NCBI RefSeq assembly: GCF_000527095.1
Contig: NZ_AZUN01000001.1
Coordinates: 1,550,001-1,614,000 of the forward strand
Direction: 5' to 3'
DNA length: 64,000 nucleotides
DNA from: Methylomicrobium lacus LW14
GTDB lineage: Bacteria; Pseudomonadota; Gammaproteobacteria; Methylococcales; Methylomonadaceae
The position numbers and the translations under genes are program-made. Of the stretch, positions 10,290 to 18,240 are shown one piece after another. A model generated the notes under the pieces. The model ran no database searches. It was not told the DNA's origin and was given only the letters and a program-made list of their open reading frames with translations. Position 1 is the stretch's first letter. Each line of letters begins with the position of its first letter.

Positions 10290-10316
10290 GTCAGGGGGCG
10301 CGAAGCGAACCCTGAC
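10290..10316. repeat. Hairpin / REP-like inverted repeat
   Basis: GTCAGGG and CCCTGAC form a perfect 7-bp stem around a 13-nt GC-rich loop. It overlaps the stop of the remnant frame at 10291. No T-run follows on either strand, so a REP-like or mobile-element border sequence is as likely as a terminator. Confidence 0.45.
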
Positions 10317-10587
10317 AATTCAAACTTAAACTGGCTGAGTCTGCGGCAAAGCAATAGAAGTAGCCGGCGCCGCCGGTGCTGACCAAGTTTTCCTGGCTAC
10401 AGCCTTTACTGTCGTGGGTCGAGTTCCAGGACACGTTGCCGCCGGTGGCTCCGCGGTTGGTGCGGTCGGAGTGGCCCAGCCGAACCGTACCCTCGGCGCT
10501 GCTCGTGTAGTTCTTGCTGATGATGTTAAAGACAATTGCCGAGCGCTCGATGTTGCCCTGAAAACATAGCCTGCTGATGGCCTGTTT
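10291..10587 (-). pseudogene. Unidentified gene remnant (start lost), glycine/serine/cysteine-rich C-terminus
   Basis: An open frame of about 98 codons between two stops with no plausible start. It reads as a natural protein (for example RSAIVFNIISKNYTSS, RTNRGATGGNVSWNSTHD, CSQENLVSTGGAGYFYCFA) with balanced composition. The competing minus-strand frame over the same bases is rich in Ala, Pro, Thr and Arg like a shadow. The tail resembles C-terminal domains of secreted or pilin-like proteins with a disulfide pair, but I do not recognise the family. It is directly followed by a hairpin and lies beside another relic, so this 10.0-10.6 kb stretch appears to be a decayed region. Confidence 0.4.
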
Positions 10588-10656
10588 TCAGAGAACCAAA
10601 AAGCCGGCCATGAAAAGCATGACCGACTTACGCGGCTATCCACTATTTTGGATAAA

Positions 10657-11661
10657 TCACTCGGTTAAAGCGTCGGAACTGGCGAGGTTTATCCTTGATT
10701 TTTTACTCAATTGATCGATTTTAATCGAGGCTTGCTCAAAGGATTCAGCCACTTTGTCAAATGCCGAACGATGCACCGTAGCGCTCTCAGTCGGCTTAGC
10801 AGATGCCTGCGCCGCATCGCCCATCTTGCCTGTCGAGTCGACAGCAGGCTGACCCGCTTTGGCGGTATCTGCCTTGAGACCGGCAGAATCTTCGGTCGCG
10901 GCATCAAGACTCAAGTCTTCGCTATTGTTGTCAACTTTGCCATCATTGATTAGGTGACGGCGATATTGCAGGAAGGACTCGCGGGTAAACACATACGGAT
11001 CCAAGGCCGCCTCGTCGATAAAGTTCAACGCACCTTGGGCTTTTGCACGATCGCTGATGCCCTCGATAATACCGGTGAACGGAACATAGGTGCCTGGATT
11101 GGCGGCTTTGTCTACGATAAGGGCACTACCATCACGAATCGTTGTCGGCCCCATGACAGGCAACACCAAATAAGGCCCCTCTCCGACTCCCCAGACCGCC
11201 AAGGTTTGCCCAAAGTCCTCGGCGTTATGCTCTAGGCCAAGTTTACTCGCCACATCGATCAATCCACCGACACCGATAGTCGTATTGGTCAGGAAACGGC
11301 CGGCATCCGCAGCACTTTGTTCAAATTTTCCCTGCAGGACATCATTTAACACCACATTGATGCCTTTCAAGTTGCTAAAAAAATTACTCACCCCGGTTTC
11401 CACGAAATCAGGCGTGATAAATTTGTAACCATCCGCGACCGGTTTGAAAAAATACTTATCCAGTCCCATGTTAAACCCGTACATGGATCGGTTGAAGCCC
11501 TCATAGGGATCAACCTGGCTTGCCTTGGCCGAAACAGGATCTACCGAGGCTTCCACGCGTTTCTCAGTGGTCGCGCATCCTGTCATCATCAATGCGCTTG
11601 AAACTAAAAACACTTGTGCCAAAGATGCTCGGCTTTTGCCTGAGTACAATCGGGTAAACAT
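10657..11661 (-). CDS. mlaA: MlaA (VacJ) family outer-membrane lipoprotein, first copy
   Basis: About 334 residues from the ATG at 11661; I prefer this over the GTG at 11676 because GGAG lies 9 nt upstream. An N-terminal signal ends in a lipobox, LMMTGC. The body carries VacJ blocks: DPYEGFNRSMYGFN, NFFSNLKGINVVLND, AGRFLTNTTIGVGG, LAVWGVGEGPYLVLP and DPYVFTRESF. MlaA is the outer-membrane part of the Mla system that removes misplaced phospholipids from the outer leaflet. A C-terminal extension of about 90 residues, rich in Ala, Ser and Lys, goes beyond the usual family length. The gene stands alone; a second copy at 33964-35040 sits with an MlaC-like gene. Confidence 0.92.
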   Translation of the reverse strand: MFTRLYSGKSRASLAQVFLVSSALMMTGCATTEKRVEASVDPVSAKASQVDPYEGFNRSMYGFNMGLDKYFFKPVADGYKFITPDFVETGVSNFFSNLKGINVVLNDVLQGKFEQSAADAGRFLTNTTIGVGGLIDVASKLGLEHNAEDFGQTLAVWGVGEGPYLVLPVMGPTTIRDGSALIVDKAANPGTYVPFTGIIEGISDRAKAQGALNFIDEAALDPYVFTRESFLQYRRHLINDGKVDNNSEDLSLDAATEDSAGLKADTAKAGQPAVDSTGKMGDAAQASAKPTESATVHRSAFDKVAESFEQASIKIDQLSKKSRINLASSDALTE

Positions 11662-11740
11662 TACATACAACTCCACTGAATTATTGGTTCGAGCAACCTT
11701 CGCTTTTGGGGTGAAGAGCTTTCGCCATTACATAAAATAG

Positions 11741-11753
11741 TATCGATTCGATA
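11741..11753. promoter_or_regulatory. Palindrome upstream of mlaA
   Basis: TATCGATTCGATA is a perfect palindrome around a central base, flanked by AAAATA on one side and TTTT on the other. It lies about 80 bp upstream of the mlaA start, in a position suited to an operator. The binding protein is unknown. Confidence 0.35.
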
Positions 11754-11838
11754 TTTTAAGTATACCACTTTAGCCTTTGCCGTCATACAAGATCTGTCTT
11801 TTCTGGCATGCACAAGTTGATGGCAGCGGCTAGCCGAA

Positions 11839-12549
11839 TCAGAATGATTGGCCCGGTTGGTAATGGCTTTTTTGGTAAATCTCCATGATGGCCTCTCCGT
11901 TCCACACATAACAAAAATGCGGGCCTTGCCGAACGGGAGAGAGGACGCGCGGCCTAAAAACGGCTACACATTCGCCCCCGGAATAACGCACGCTGTCATA
12001 AACGATCCCGTTGGAGCCGGTGTCGCGCAGTGCTTTCGCCAGGGTTTGAGGATGAAAATAACTCCCAGGGTCATCCGTATAAATCGCCGGCATCTGCGCC
12101 TGCATCTTGCGAATATCATGCAACTCCGATTCCAAATCGGCAGCATAGCTTCGCATGTCGATTTCTATCGGCGGCTCGCTCGTCGCCGCCAGGAACCTGG
12201 CCTTATGAAATCGGGTTTCGGCGATTGCCGTATCCATATCCTTGTTGGCATAGTAAACCCCGTAAGTGCCGCCCGTAAACCGGCTTCCTTCGGGGTTAAG
12301 ATGGGTGAAGGCGGCCATAATCGGCGTGGTTCCAGGGCCCGAGACCCGGTCTTCGAGGGGAACAAGCCTGATATCGCCCGACTCGTCCAACAGCCGGTCA
12401 TTTGTCAACGCTTCGATCGCGAAAACAATGTCCAGGTCTTCCGGCTCCGCTACCCGATCAAATAATCCCACCGGCGGAAACCGGCTGGGAACCAGCCGCC
12501 AGCAGGGATGCCAAACTACACGGCTGATTGGCGGCAATGGCGCGCTCAC
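11839..12549 (-). CDS. RES-domain toxin (NAD+-degrading family)
   Basis: 236 residues. RES family features seen are WRLVPSRFPP near the N-terminus, the GTYGVYYA block, TAIAETRFH, the Arg/Glu-containing mid region, and SNGIVYDSVRYSGGECVAVFRP near the C-terminus split across SVRYSGGE. Characterised RES toxins (MbcT, ParT) break down or modify with NAD+, stopping growth. It starts with GTG at 12549 overlapping the antitoxin stop (TAGTG), so translation is coupled and the antitoxin is made first. The order antitoxin-toxin on the same strand is standard for Xre/RES pairs. Confidence 0.9.
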   Translation of the reverse strand: MSAPLPPISRVVWHPCWRLVPSRFPPVGLFDRVAEPEDLDIVFAIEALTNDRLLDESGDIRLVPLEDRVSGPGTTPIMAAFTHLNPEGSRFTGGTYGVYYANKDMDTAIAETRFHKARFLAATSEPPIEIDMRSYAADLESELHDIRKMQAQMPAIYTDDPGSYFHPQTLAKALRDTGSNGIVYDSVRYSGGECVAVFRPRVLSPVRQGPHFCYVWNGEAIMEIYQKSHYQPGQSF

Positions 12550-12947
12550 TACCCGCGTTGCCCATCGAGGTATTGCCGAACCACATACAAATCAATGACG
12601 CGGCCTTTCAGCATCCGATCGAGCGCCGATTTGCCTTGAAACAATACCGCGGTATTCGGGCGCTTGATCCATTGATCCGCCGCTTCGGCTTTAGGCAACA
12701 ATATCTGCAACGCTTTGTAAATGCCGAAAATATAGGAGAGCCTTTCCAACTTATCGGGATTCAGCTTGGCGAGCTCGGGCTGCTTTTTCCACTTGAAAAA
12801 GGTGCTGCGGGAATCCATGCCCAGCAAGACCATTGCCTCATCCGTACTGAGTTTCCAGGCATCCGCAATATTAAAAAAAGTCCTTAATGCGCCTTTTGCA
12901 ATCATGGCGTCATCAAGGCCGGGGCGACTGTTTGCAATGGATAACAT
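12549..12947 (-). CDS. Xre/MbcA/ParS antitoxin of the RES toxin
   Basis: 132 residues from the ATG at 12947, which has AGGAGA 6 nt before it; a TTG at 12962 opens the frame but is less likely. The N-terminal part is a degenerate Xre helix-turn-helix (ALRTFFNIADAWKLS, then TDEAMVLLGMDSRSTFFKW). The C-terminal part fits the toxin-binding domain (LSYIFGIYKALQILLP, then the terminal VIDLYVVRQYLDGQ). The protein should block the RES active site and repress its own promoter. A promoter lies immediately upstream. Confidence 0.85.
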   Translation of the reverse strand: MLSIANSRPGLDDAMIAKGALRTFFNIADAWKLSTDEAMVLLGMDSRSTFFKWKKQPELAKLNPDKLERLSYIFGIYKALQILLPKAEAADQWIKRPNTAVLFQGKSALDRMLKGRVIDLYVVRQYLDGQRG

Positions 12948-12987
12948 GCCGCATCTCCTCAACTAGTGCATTTATGTAGTAAAATAT

Positions 12988-13016
12988 AAAATAAGTTTAT
13001 ATATAGACCTTGTCAA
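12988..13016 (-). promoter_or_regulatory. Promoter of the Xre-RES operon
   Basis: On the minus strand, TTGACA (13016-13011) is followed after 17 bp by TATTTT (12993-12988), in a strongly A+T-rich stretch 40 bp upstream of the antitoxin start. The perfect -35 box and consensus spacing make this a good sigma-70 promoter; autorepression by the antitoxin is expected from the family. Confidence 0.6.
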
Positions 13017-13111
13017 GGTTTTTGTTTAGCCGCCCTTGATCTGAAGTCCGGGAACGGCATCAGCATCCGTTCAACCGGAACTCCTTATAGAAACCGTTAA
13101 CGACTGAACAT

Positions 13112-13924
13112 TTACCAGAGAAAGGCGCTGGCCTTTTTTCCCAATATTCTGCCCTCGAATACCAATTTTGCCGGAGCGCTCGTAAAGCCGGCACAAACGT
13201 GCAAGGGCAATAGATGCTCTTCTCTGGGGTGACAATAATCCGCATAAGGGGCATTACGCCAGTCAATGAGCCTGGCTTCCCGTTCCTGGGACGATAAATC
13301 GTCCTTCGTACAGGTATCAATCAGCCATGCTTCGAACGCCTCATTTTTAGCGTCATGCTCCTCCCTACCGGGCGCAAAAAAGGCGTTAAGGTTATGAAAC
13401 GAAAAACCCGATCCGATAATCGCTACATTGTCTTTGCGTAAATCCGCAAGGGCTTTGCCTATTTTGATATGTGTTGCAGGATCTAAGCTATTGACCAGAG
13501 ATAACTGAACACAAGGGATTTCAGCCGCCGGGAACATGATTTTTAACGGCACGAATAGGCCATGATCAAAACCCCTCCGACTATCCAGCCGCGAGCTAAT
13601 ACCGCTGTGCTGCAACAAGCGCAAGATTTTATCGGCAAGGCCAGGCGATCCGGGCACAGGATATTGAATCCTGTAGGCCTCATCAGGAAAACCGTAATAG
13701 TCATAAATCAGCGCGGGCGTGGCTCCACTCGTAATTGTGACTCGGCTTTCTTCCCAGTGCGCACTGATCACGACAATGGCTGAAGGCTGCCCCAGACTTG
13801 GCCTTATTTCTTGCAGAAAATCGACCAAATTCTGGTGCCCTTGATCGCCCAGCAGAGGCAAAGGGCCGCCCCCATGGGGAATAAACAGAACAGGACCGAG
13901 CTGATCATCTGATTCGCATTTCAT
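13112..13924 (-). CDS. ygiD: DODA-type extradiol dioxygenase (LigB superfamily, YgiD-like)
   Basis: 270 residues, usual family length. Metal and active-site histidines fall in the expected blocks: FIPHGGGP near residue 20, SAHWEES near 57, GFDHGLFVPL near 118 and SGFSFHNL near 177. Members open catechol rings such as 4,5-DOPA using non-haem iron, though zinc forms and other substrates occur; the physiological substrate in bacteria is usually unknown. The MarR-type gene upstream on the same strand (75 bp away) with its palindromic operator suggests that an aromatic or related compound induces this gene. Confidence 0.88.
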   Translation of the reverse strand: MKCESDDQLGPVLFIPHGGGPLPLLGDQGHQNLVDFLQEIRPSLGQPSAIVVISAHWEESRVTITSGATPALIYDYYGFPDEAYRIQYPVPGSPGLADKILRLLQHSGISSRLDSRRGFDHGLFVPLKIMFPAAEIPCVQLSLVNSLDPATHIKIGKALADLRKDNVAIIGSGFSFHNLNAFFAPGREEHDAKNEAFEAWLIDTCTKDDLSSQEREARLIDWRNAPYADYCHPREEHLLPLHVCAGFTSAPAKLVFEGRILGKKASAFLW

Positions 13925-13999
13925 AGCGCCTCTGCGGGTAAAGTTTGGAATTGGCGGGAGCCGGCGAGCGTAACAGGTTAAAGCACGAAGTCTTATCCC

Positions 14000-14476
14000 C
14001 TATTCATCGATTGTATCGTCAGTATTTTCATTGTCCCCGTTGCGCGCGGTCATGACGGTTTCATACAAGCGCACTAAGCCGGCTTCGAGCGCCGCCACCT
14101 CTTCCGCGGAATAAGTCTCGAACAAGCGGTTGATGTGCTGAAGGTGCTCGGGGAAGCTGCTTTCGTATAAGGCCTTGCCGGCATCGGTCAACCGGATGAT
14201 CTGGCTGCGGCCATCCTTTTTGGAGGCAAGGCGCTGAACAAGGCCTTTATCCTCCAATCGGCTGACGACTCCGGTCAGCGTCCCTTTGGTAATCAAGGTT
14301 TGTTCGCCCAATTTTTTGGGGGTCATACCGGAGGTGTTGCCTAAGGTGATGATGACGTCGTATTGCGGCAAAGTCAGATCCAGCTTGTGAACATGACTGG
14401 CCGCATAAGACAAAAAAGCTTGATGCGTTCGCAATAACTCGCGCAGCATCGTTGGGAAAGTAGAGGGAGAAGACAT
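14000..14476 (-). CDS. MarR-family transcriptional regulator
   Basis: 158 residues. A winged helix-turn-helix is visible at about 45-105 (LPQYDVIITLGNTSGMTPKK, ITKGTLTGVVSRLEDKGLV, KKDGRSQIIRLTDAGKAL), flanked by the helices that form the dimer. The acidic tail ends NENTDDTIDE. MarR proteins are usually repressors released by small aromatic ligands. The gene is the first of a probable two-gene operon with the DODA-type dioxygenase, and a perfect palindrome lies 15 bp before its start, so autoregulation is likely. Confidence 0.88.
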   Translation of the reverse strand: MSSPSTFPTMLRELLRTHQAFLSYAASHVHKLDLTLPQYDVIITLGNTSGMTPKKLGEQTLITKGTLTGVVSRLEDKGLVQRLASKKDGRSQIIRLTDAGKALYESSFPEHLQHINRLFETYSAEEVAALEAGLVRLYETVMTARNGDNENTDDTIDE

Positions 14477-14490
14477 AACACCGCAATATA

Positions 14491-14506
14491 AGTTCTAATT
14501 AGAACT
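14491..14506. promoter_or_regulatory. Perfect 16-bp palindrome, probable MarR operator
   Basis: AGTTCTAATTAGAACT equals its own reverse complement. It sits 15 bp upstream of the marR-type start, where promoter and ribosome site must lie. Length and symmetry suit a MarR dimer. Confidence 0.65.
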
Positions 14507-14624
14507 GGATGATAACCCCAATCAAAAACAACCTCAAGCTTTTTGCCGTAATGGGGTGGCGTCGCGGCAAAGCGGAACGCTTTGCCCTCCAAGACAGAGA
14601 TGGGGTGATTTTACCTGAAAAATC

Positions 14625-15599
14625 CTACAGGCAATCGGCCAGCACGATGGCCCGTTTCGGCGCGGGCAGGCCTTCGATCGTCAATGCGGGATCATTCGGA
14701 TCAAGAAAATCCGGCAGCGATTGAAACGGCATCCATTCGGTGCGACGCTGTTCTTCGAGGCTGGTTAGCGTGATGTCAACCACGCGGATATTGCCGAAGC
14801 GGCAGCGTCTTAGCCAGCTCTCCAGCGTCGCCAGGCTTGGGATGAACCAGACATTGCGCATGTTCGCATAGCGGTCCTCCGGCAGCAGGGTCTCGCCCAG
14901 TTTGCCGTCGATGATCAAGGTTTCGAGCACCAGTTCGCCGCCGGGTTTCAGACAGCCCCGAAGTTCCAGGAGATGTTCGATCGGCGACCGCCGATGATAC
15001 AGCACGCCCATCGAAAACACCGTGTCGAATGCTTTCAAGTCGGCCGGCAACGCCTCGATGCCGAAAGGCAGAACATGCACCGGCGCGGGACCATAGAGGG
15101 CCTTGACCAGCTGGAATTGGACCACATTCAGCAGCAAGGGATCGATGCCGACGACCGTCTTCGCGCCCGCGCCGAGCATGCGCCAGCCGTGATAGCCGCT
15201 GCCGCAGCCGACATCCAGTACCAGCCGGTGCTGCAAGGGCGAGATGTGATCCTTAAGCCTGTCCCATTTCCAGTCGGAGCGCCATTCAGTGTCGATTGGG
15301 ATGCCGTATAAATCGTAGGGCCCCTTGCGCCAGGGGATCAGTTCGCGGAGGATTTCCACGAGCAAGGCCCGGTCTTCATCGCGAATATCCTCGGCGCGGC
15401 CGATTTGCACCGCATCGCCGGTCAAACAGCGCAGCGAAGGCTGGAGTGCCGGCAAACGCTCGAGCAAGGCCTGCCAGCGCGGCAGAGTGCCGTGGCGGGC
15501 CGGATCCAGCGCAGCGGCGATTTGCGCGGGCAATAGGTCCGCCCAGGCGCCCGCATTGGCTTCAGTGAGCGCCGCATATAAATCGTCGTAAGCGGTCAT
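14625..15599 (-). CDS. cmoB: tRNA U34 carboxymethyltransferase CmoB
   Basis: 324 residues, full length. CmoB transfers a carboxymethyl group from carboxy-SAM to 5-hydroxyuridine at the wobble base of tRNAs, helping decode NNG codons. Seen: WRKGPYDLYGIPIDTEWRSD with the conserved substrate-binding residues, the SAM-binding motif VLDVGCGSGYHGW, GIDPLLLNVVQF, FSMGVLYHRRSP and LVLETLIIDG. Its ATG overlaps the cmoA stop by 4 nt (ATGA), the normal cmoA-cmoB arrangement. Its co-substrate should come from CmoA, but the neighbouring cmoA lacks its middle half, so whether CmoB still has carboxy-SAM depends on another cmoA elsewhere. Confidence 0.95.
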   Translation of the reverse strand: MTAYDDLYAALTEANAGAWADLLPAQIAAALDPARHGTLPRWQALLERLPALQPSLRCLTGDAVQIGRAEDIRDEDRALLVEILRELIPWRKGPYDLYGIPIDTEWRSDWKWDRLKDHISPLQHRLVLDVGCGSGYHGWRMLGAGAKTVVGIDPLLLNVVQFQLVKALYGPAPVHVLPFGIEALPADLKAFDTVFSMGVLYHRRSPIEHLLELRGCLKPGGELVLETLIIDGKLGETLLPEDRYANMRNVWFIPSLATLESWLRRCRFGNIRVVDITLTSLEEQRRTEWMPFQSLPDFLDPNDPALTIEGLPAPKRAIVLADCL

Positions 15600-15961
15600 T
15601 TCAGGGTGAGGATCGAGGCGAAGTTGAAATATTGAAACCAGACTTCCGCTTGTAAGCGCTCGTGGAAGCGCGAGATCATCGCCGCCGAATTATCGACCGC
15701 GACGATACGGCAGTTCGGCGCGTCGATGTGCTGCAGCATGCTGAAAGTCGCCGCGCCGAGCGAGCAGCCGAGGTCGTAGCAGACGCTATCGGGACGCGCG
15801 AAGCGGCCGGCCAGCAGGCCGATCGCGGCAATGATCGCCTGATAGCCCGGCACCGAGCGCTGGATCATGTCGGGAAAAACGTCGACGACTTTGGCGTCGA
15901 ATTTGAATGCGTCGATGTCAGCCAAGGGGCTGGCGTAAATGGAATCTTTGGTTTGAGTCAC
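15596..15961 (-). pseudogene. cmoA: CmoA (carboxy-SAM synthase) with in-frame internal deletion
   Basis: Only 121 residues, against about 245 in the family. The first half is normal: KDSIYASPLADIDAFKFDAK, RSVPGYQAIIAAIG, the SAM motif YDLGCSLGAATFSML, and VDNSAAMISRFHERLQA. The frame then jumps directly to EVWFQYFNFASILTLK, which is the extreme C-terminus of normal CmoA. About 120 residues are missing without a frameshift, including the parts that bind prephenate and complete the methyltransferase fold. The protein is therefore very unlikely to make carboxy-SAM. The cmoB start remains coupled to its stop. Real deletion or assembly error are both possible. Confidence 0.85.
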
Positions 15962-16007
15962 AGCAGAAAGGGGTGATAGCCGGCGCCGCAGCAGCCGCTC
16001 GAAAAAA

Positions 16008-16652
16008 TCAGATCAAACCGGGATCGAAATGGCCGGATTTGACCGCAAGACGCGTCAATTCCACGTCGTTTTTGATCTTTAGTTTACCATAAAGCCGATA
16101 GCGGTAGGTGTTGACCGTTTTGGTGTTGATCGACAGTATTTCGGCCATTTCCGATATCGATTTGCCTTGCAGGATCAGCGTCACGATTTCGGTTTCCCGC
16201 TGCGACAGTTTGGCGAACGGCGACGGTTGATCGCCGAGCAAGCTTTGAAAAGCCAGATGACTCGCGACATCGTTGCACAGATAACGCTGTCCATCGACCG
16301 CCTTGCGGATCGCGCAAATCATTTCGTCTGCGGAGGAGGATTTGGAGATGAAGCCCAGCACGCCGAGTTTCAATAATTGCTGCGGAATCGGGCCGTCGTT
16401 ATAAGCCGACAAGCCGATGATTTTAACATTGGGGTTCTGCCGCAAAATGCGCCGGCTGGCCTCGACGCCGCCGATGCCTGGCATGCTGACGTCCATCAAT
16501 ACCACATCCGGCGACAGCTCCTCGACTATCTCGATCGCTTGTTCGCCGGAATCGGCGACTGCGACGACCTGAATTCCCTTATCTGAATTCAATAGCGCCT
16601 GAATGCCGGTCCTGACCAATTGATGATCGTCAACGAGGAGCACACTAATCAT
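16008..16652 (-). CDS. uvrY: GacA/UvrY-type response regulator (NarL family)
   Basis: 214 residues: receiver domain with phospho-acceptor Asp54 (VVLMDVSMPG) and switch Lys (ISKSSS), then a LuxR-type helix-turn-helix (LSQRETEIVTLILQGKSISE, TKTVNTYRYRLYGKL). Overall pattern and the start MISVLLVDDHQLVRTGI are those of GacA/UvrY, which with BarA/GacS switches on CsrA-titrating small RNAs. No sensor is adjacent, as is usual for this orphan regulator. Loss of the adjacent cmoA middle does not affect it. Confidence 0.85.
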   Translation of the reverse strand: MISVLLVDDHQLVRTGIQALLNSDKGIQVVAVADSGEQAIEIVEELSPDVVLMDVSMPGIGGVEASRRILRQNPNVKIIGLSAYNDGPIPQQLLKLGVLGFISKSSSADEMICAIRKAVDGQRYLCNDVASHLAFQSLLGDQPSPFAKLSQRETEIVTLILQGKSISEMAEILSINTKTVNTYRYRLYGKLKIKNDVELTRLAVKSGHFDPGLI

Positions 16653-16968
16653 AAACTTTGTTTTTTATTATCTTATAATCAGTCAATGTTGTCACGGATC
16701 GGTTAAAACCCCGCCAACGAAATCCATTACTTTATCGTTTTCGATTATAACGCTGATATGGCGGTTTGTCTGTAGCGATGAAGGCGAATGGATCACTTTG
16801 ACGACCAAAATATAACCATAGCTTATGTGGTTTTACGAGTTTTTTCGCTGCTGCCAGTCAAGGCTTGCAAATGGGACAATCATTTCGTGTCCTGCGAATT
16901 TTTTGCGGCCAGCCGCGTCAAAAAAATTATCTTAAAATTTTCTATTTCATCCATAAAGAGGCAAACGC
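16653..16968. other. Intergenic region, divergent promoters
   Basis: A 316-bp A+T-rich stretch between the divergent uvrY-type and cupin genes, so it must hold two promoters. TTATTATCTTATAATC at 16666-16681 contains a TATAAT-like box but its orientation and partner are uncertain. No gene or RNA is recognised in it. Confidence 0.4.
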
Positions 16969-17355
16969 ATGTTGATCCCATCTGTTTTCAAAAAATCGGT
17001 ATTGCTGCCGTCAGTATTGTTCGTGGCGCTCAGCCATTCCGCTTCGGCAACAGAAGCGCCGGAAATCAAAAGAACGGTCTTGTTACAGCAAAACGTGACC
17101 CTGCCCAGCCCGAATGTGAACGGCAAAGTGGTTCGGGTCAGCTTTCCGCAAGGCGTCAAAACCCCGCGTCATACGCATGAGGGACCGGGACCGCGCTATG
17201 TGGTCAAGGGTACGCTGCAAGTGGTCGAGGGCGACAAGACCGGAATTTACTCGGAGGGCGAGGTGTTTTGGGAAACCGGGCAATCGATGACCGTCGAAAA
17301 CATCGGGGGGGAGCCTGCCGAATTGATCATTTTTGAAATGGGTCCGGTGCATTGA
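16969..17355 (+). CDS. Secreted cupin-domain protein
   Basis: 128 residues. An N-terminal signal peptide of about 27 residues ends in SASA. The rest is a single cupin barrel: motif 1 is visible as RHTHEGPGPRYVVKGTL with metal-type His residues, and motif 2 as GQSMTVENIGGEPAELIIFE, which lacks the usual His. It is probably periplasmic; ligand or reaction is unknown. The following TraB/GumN gene starts one base after its stop, so the two are probably co-transcribed. Confidence 0.75.
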   Translation: MLIPSVFKKSVLLPSVLFVALSHSASATEAPEIKRTVLLQQNVTLPSPNVNGKVVRVSFPQGVKTPRHTHEGPGPRYVVKGTLQVVEGDKTGIYSEGEVFWETGQSMTVENIGGEPAELIIFEMGPVH

Positions 17356-17356
17356 G

Positions 17357-18232
17357 ATGGCGCGCTGGCTGAGCCTGCTGCTCTTGTTGCTGTGCTGGGC
17401 AAGGGCTTCGGCGGCGCCGCCGAAGCCCTTGCTCTGGCAAGTCAGCGACGAGGACAATAGCGTTTATATGCTCGGCTCGTTTCACATGCTGAAGGCCGAG
17501 GATTATCCCTTGGCCGCGGCCGTCAACCAGGCGTTCGACGCGGCCGGCAAAGTGTATTTCGAAGTGGCTCCTGATGAACTGAACAATCCCGCAAGCGTGC
17601 AAGCGATGATGAAGACGGGCCTGATCGAAGGCGGCGGAACGCTCCAGCAAAGCCTGAAAGCCGATACCTGGCAACGCTTGCAACGCTATTGCCAAACCCA
17701 TGCATTGCCGATCGAGTCGTTCCAGGCGATGAAACCGTGGCTGGCGGCGCTGACGATCGCGAATTTTGCCGTCACACAGGCCGGATTCTTGCCGGATCTG
17801 GGATTGGACAAGCATTATATGGACATGGCCGCTATCGAGCGCAAGGACACGGCGGGGCTGGAAACCCTGAATCAGCAGATCGGGGTTTTTGCTCAAATGT
17901 CCCCCAAAGATCAGGAACTGTTCTTGATCCAGACGCTAAAAGACATGCAGGACCCGGCGCAACTGGAGCAATTGCATCAGCGCTGGCGCAATGGCGACGC
18001 CGAGGGTTTGCTCCAGCTGCTGAGTCAGGATAGCATCAATGACAGCCCCGCATTTTACCGGCGTCTGAATCGCGATAGAAACCGCGCCTGGCTGCCGCAA
18101 ATTTCCGCGTTTCTGCGCGAAAACACTCAGGGCGACGCCCTGGTGGTAGTCGGCAGTCTGCATTTATTGGGCGCCGACGGCCTGGTCGAACTGTTGAAGG
18201 CGCAGGGCTTTCGCGTGGTCCGCCTGAATTGA
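17357..18232 (+). CDS. TraB/GumN family protein, exported
   Basis: About 291 residues from the ATG at 17357, directly after the cupin stop; upstream in-frame codons belong to the cupin gene region. A hydrophobic signal (LSLLLLLLCW) ends near ASA. The TraB/GumN pattern is clear: LWQVSDEDNSVYMLGSFHML, KVYFEVAPDE, MKPWLAALTI, LGLDKHYMDMA, ETLNQQI and, near the end, LVVVGSLHLLGADGLVELL. The two GSxH blocks and a conserved Glu are thought to form a metal-dependent hydrolase site (Tiki-like). The function in bacteria is not established. Confidence 0.85.
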   Translation: MARWLSLLLLLLCWARASAAPPKPLLWQVSDEDNSVYMLGSFHMLKAEDYPLAAAVNQAFDAAGKVYFEVAPDELNNPASVQAMMKTGLIEGGGTLQQSLKADTWQRLQRYCQTHALPIESFQAMKPWLAALTIANFAVTQAGFLPDLGLDKHYMDMAAIERKDTAGLETLNQQIGVFAQMSPKDQELFLIQTLKDMQDPAQLEQLHQRWRNGDAEGLLQLLSQDSINDSPAFYRRLNRDRNRAWLPQISAFLRENTQGDALVVVGSLHLLGADGLVELLKAQGFRVVRLN

Positions 18233-18240
18233 CGGGCGCC

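Noticed and set aside
10326..10643. A 105-codon minus-strand frame starting with ATG over the 10.3-10.6 kb relic.
   Set aside because: Rich in Ala/Pro/Thr/Arg like a shadow; the alternative frame through the same bases looks like natural protein.
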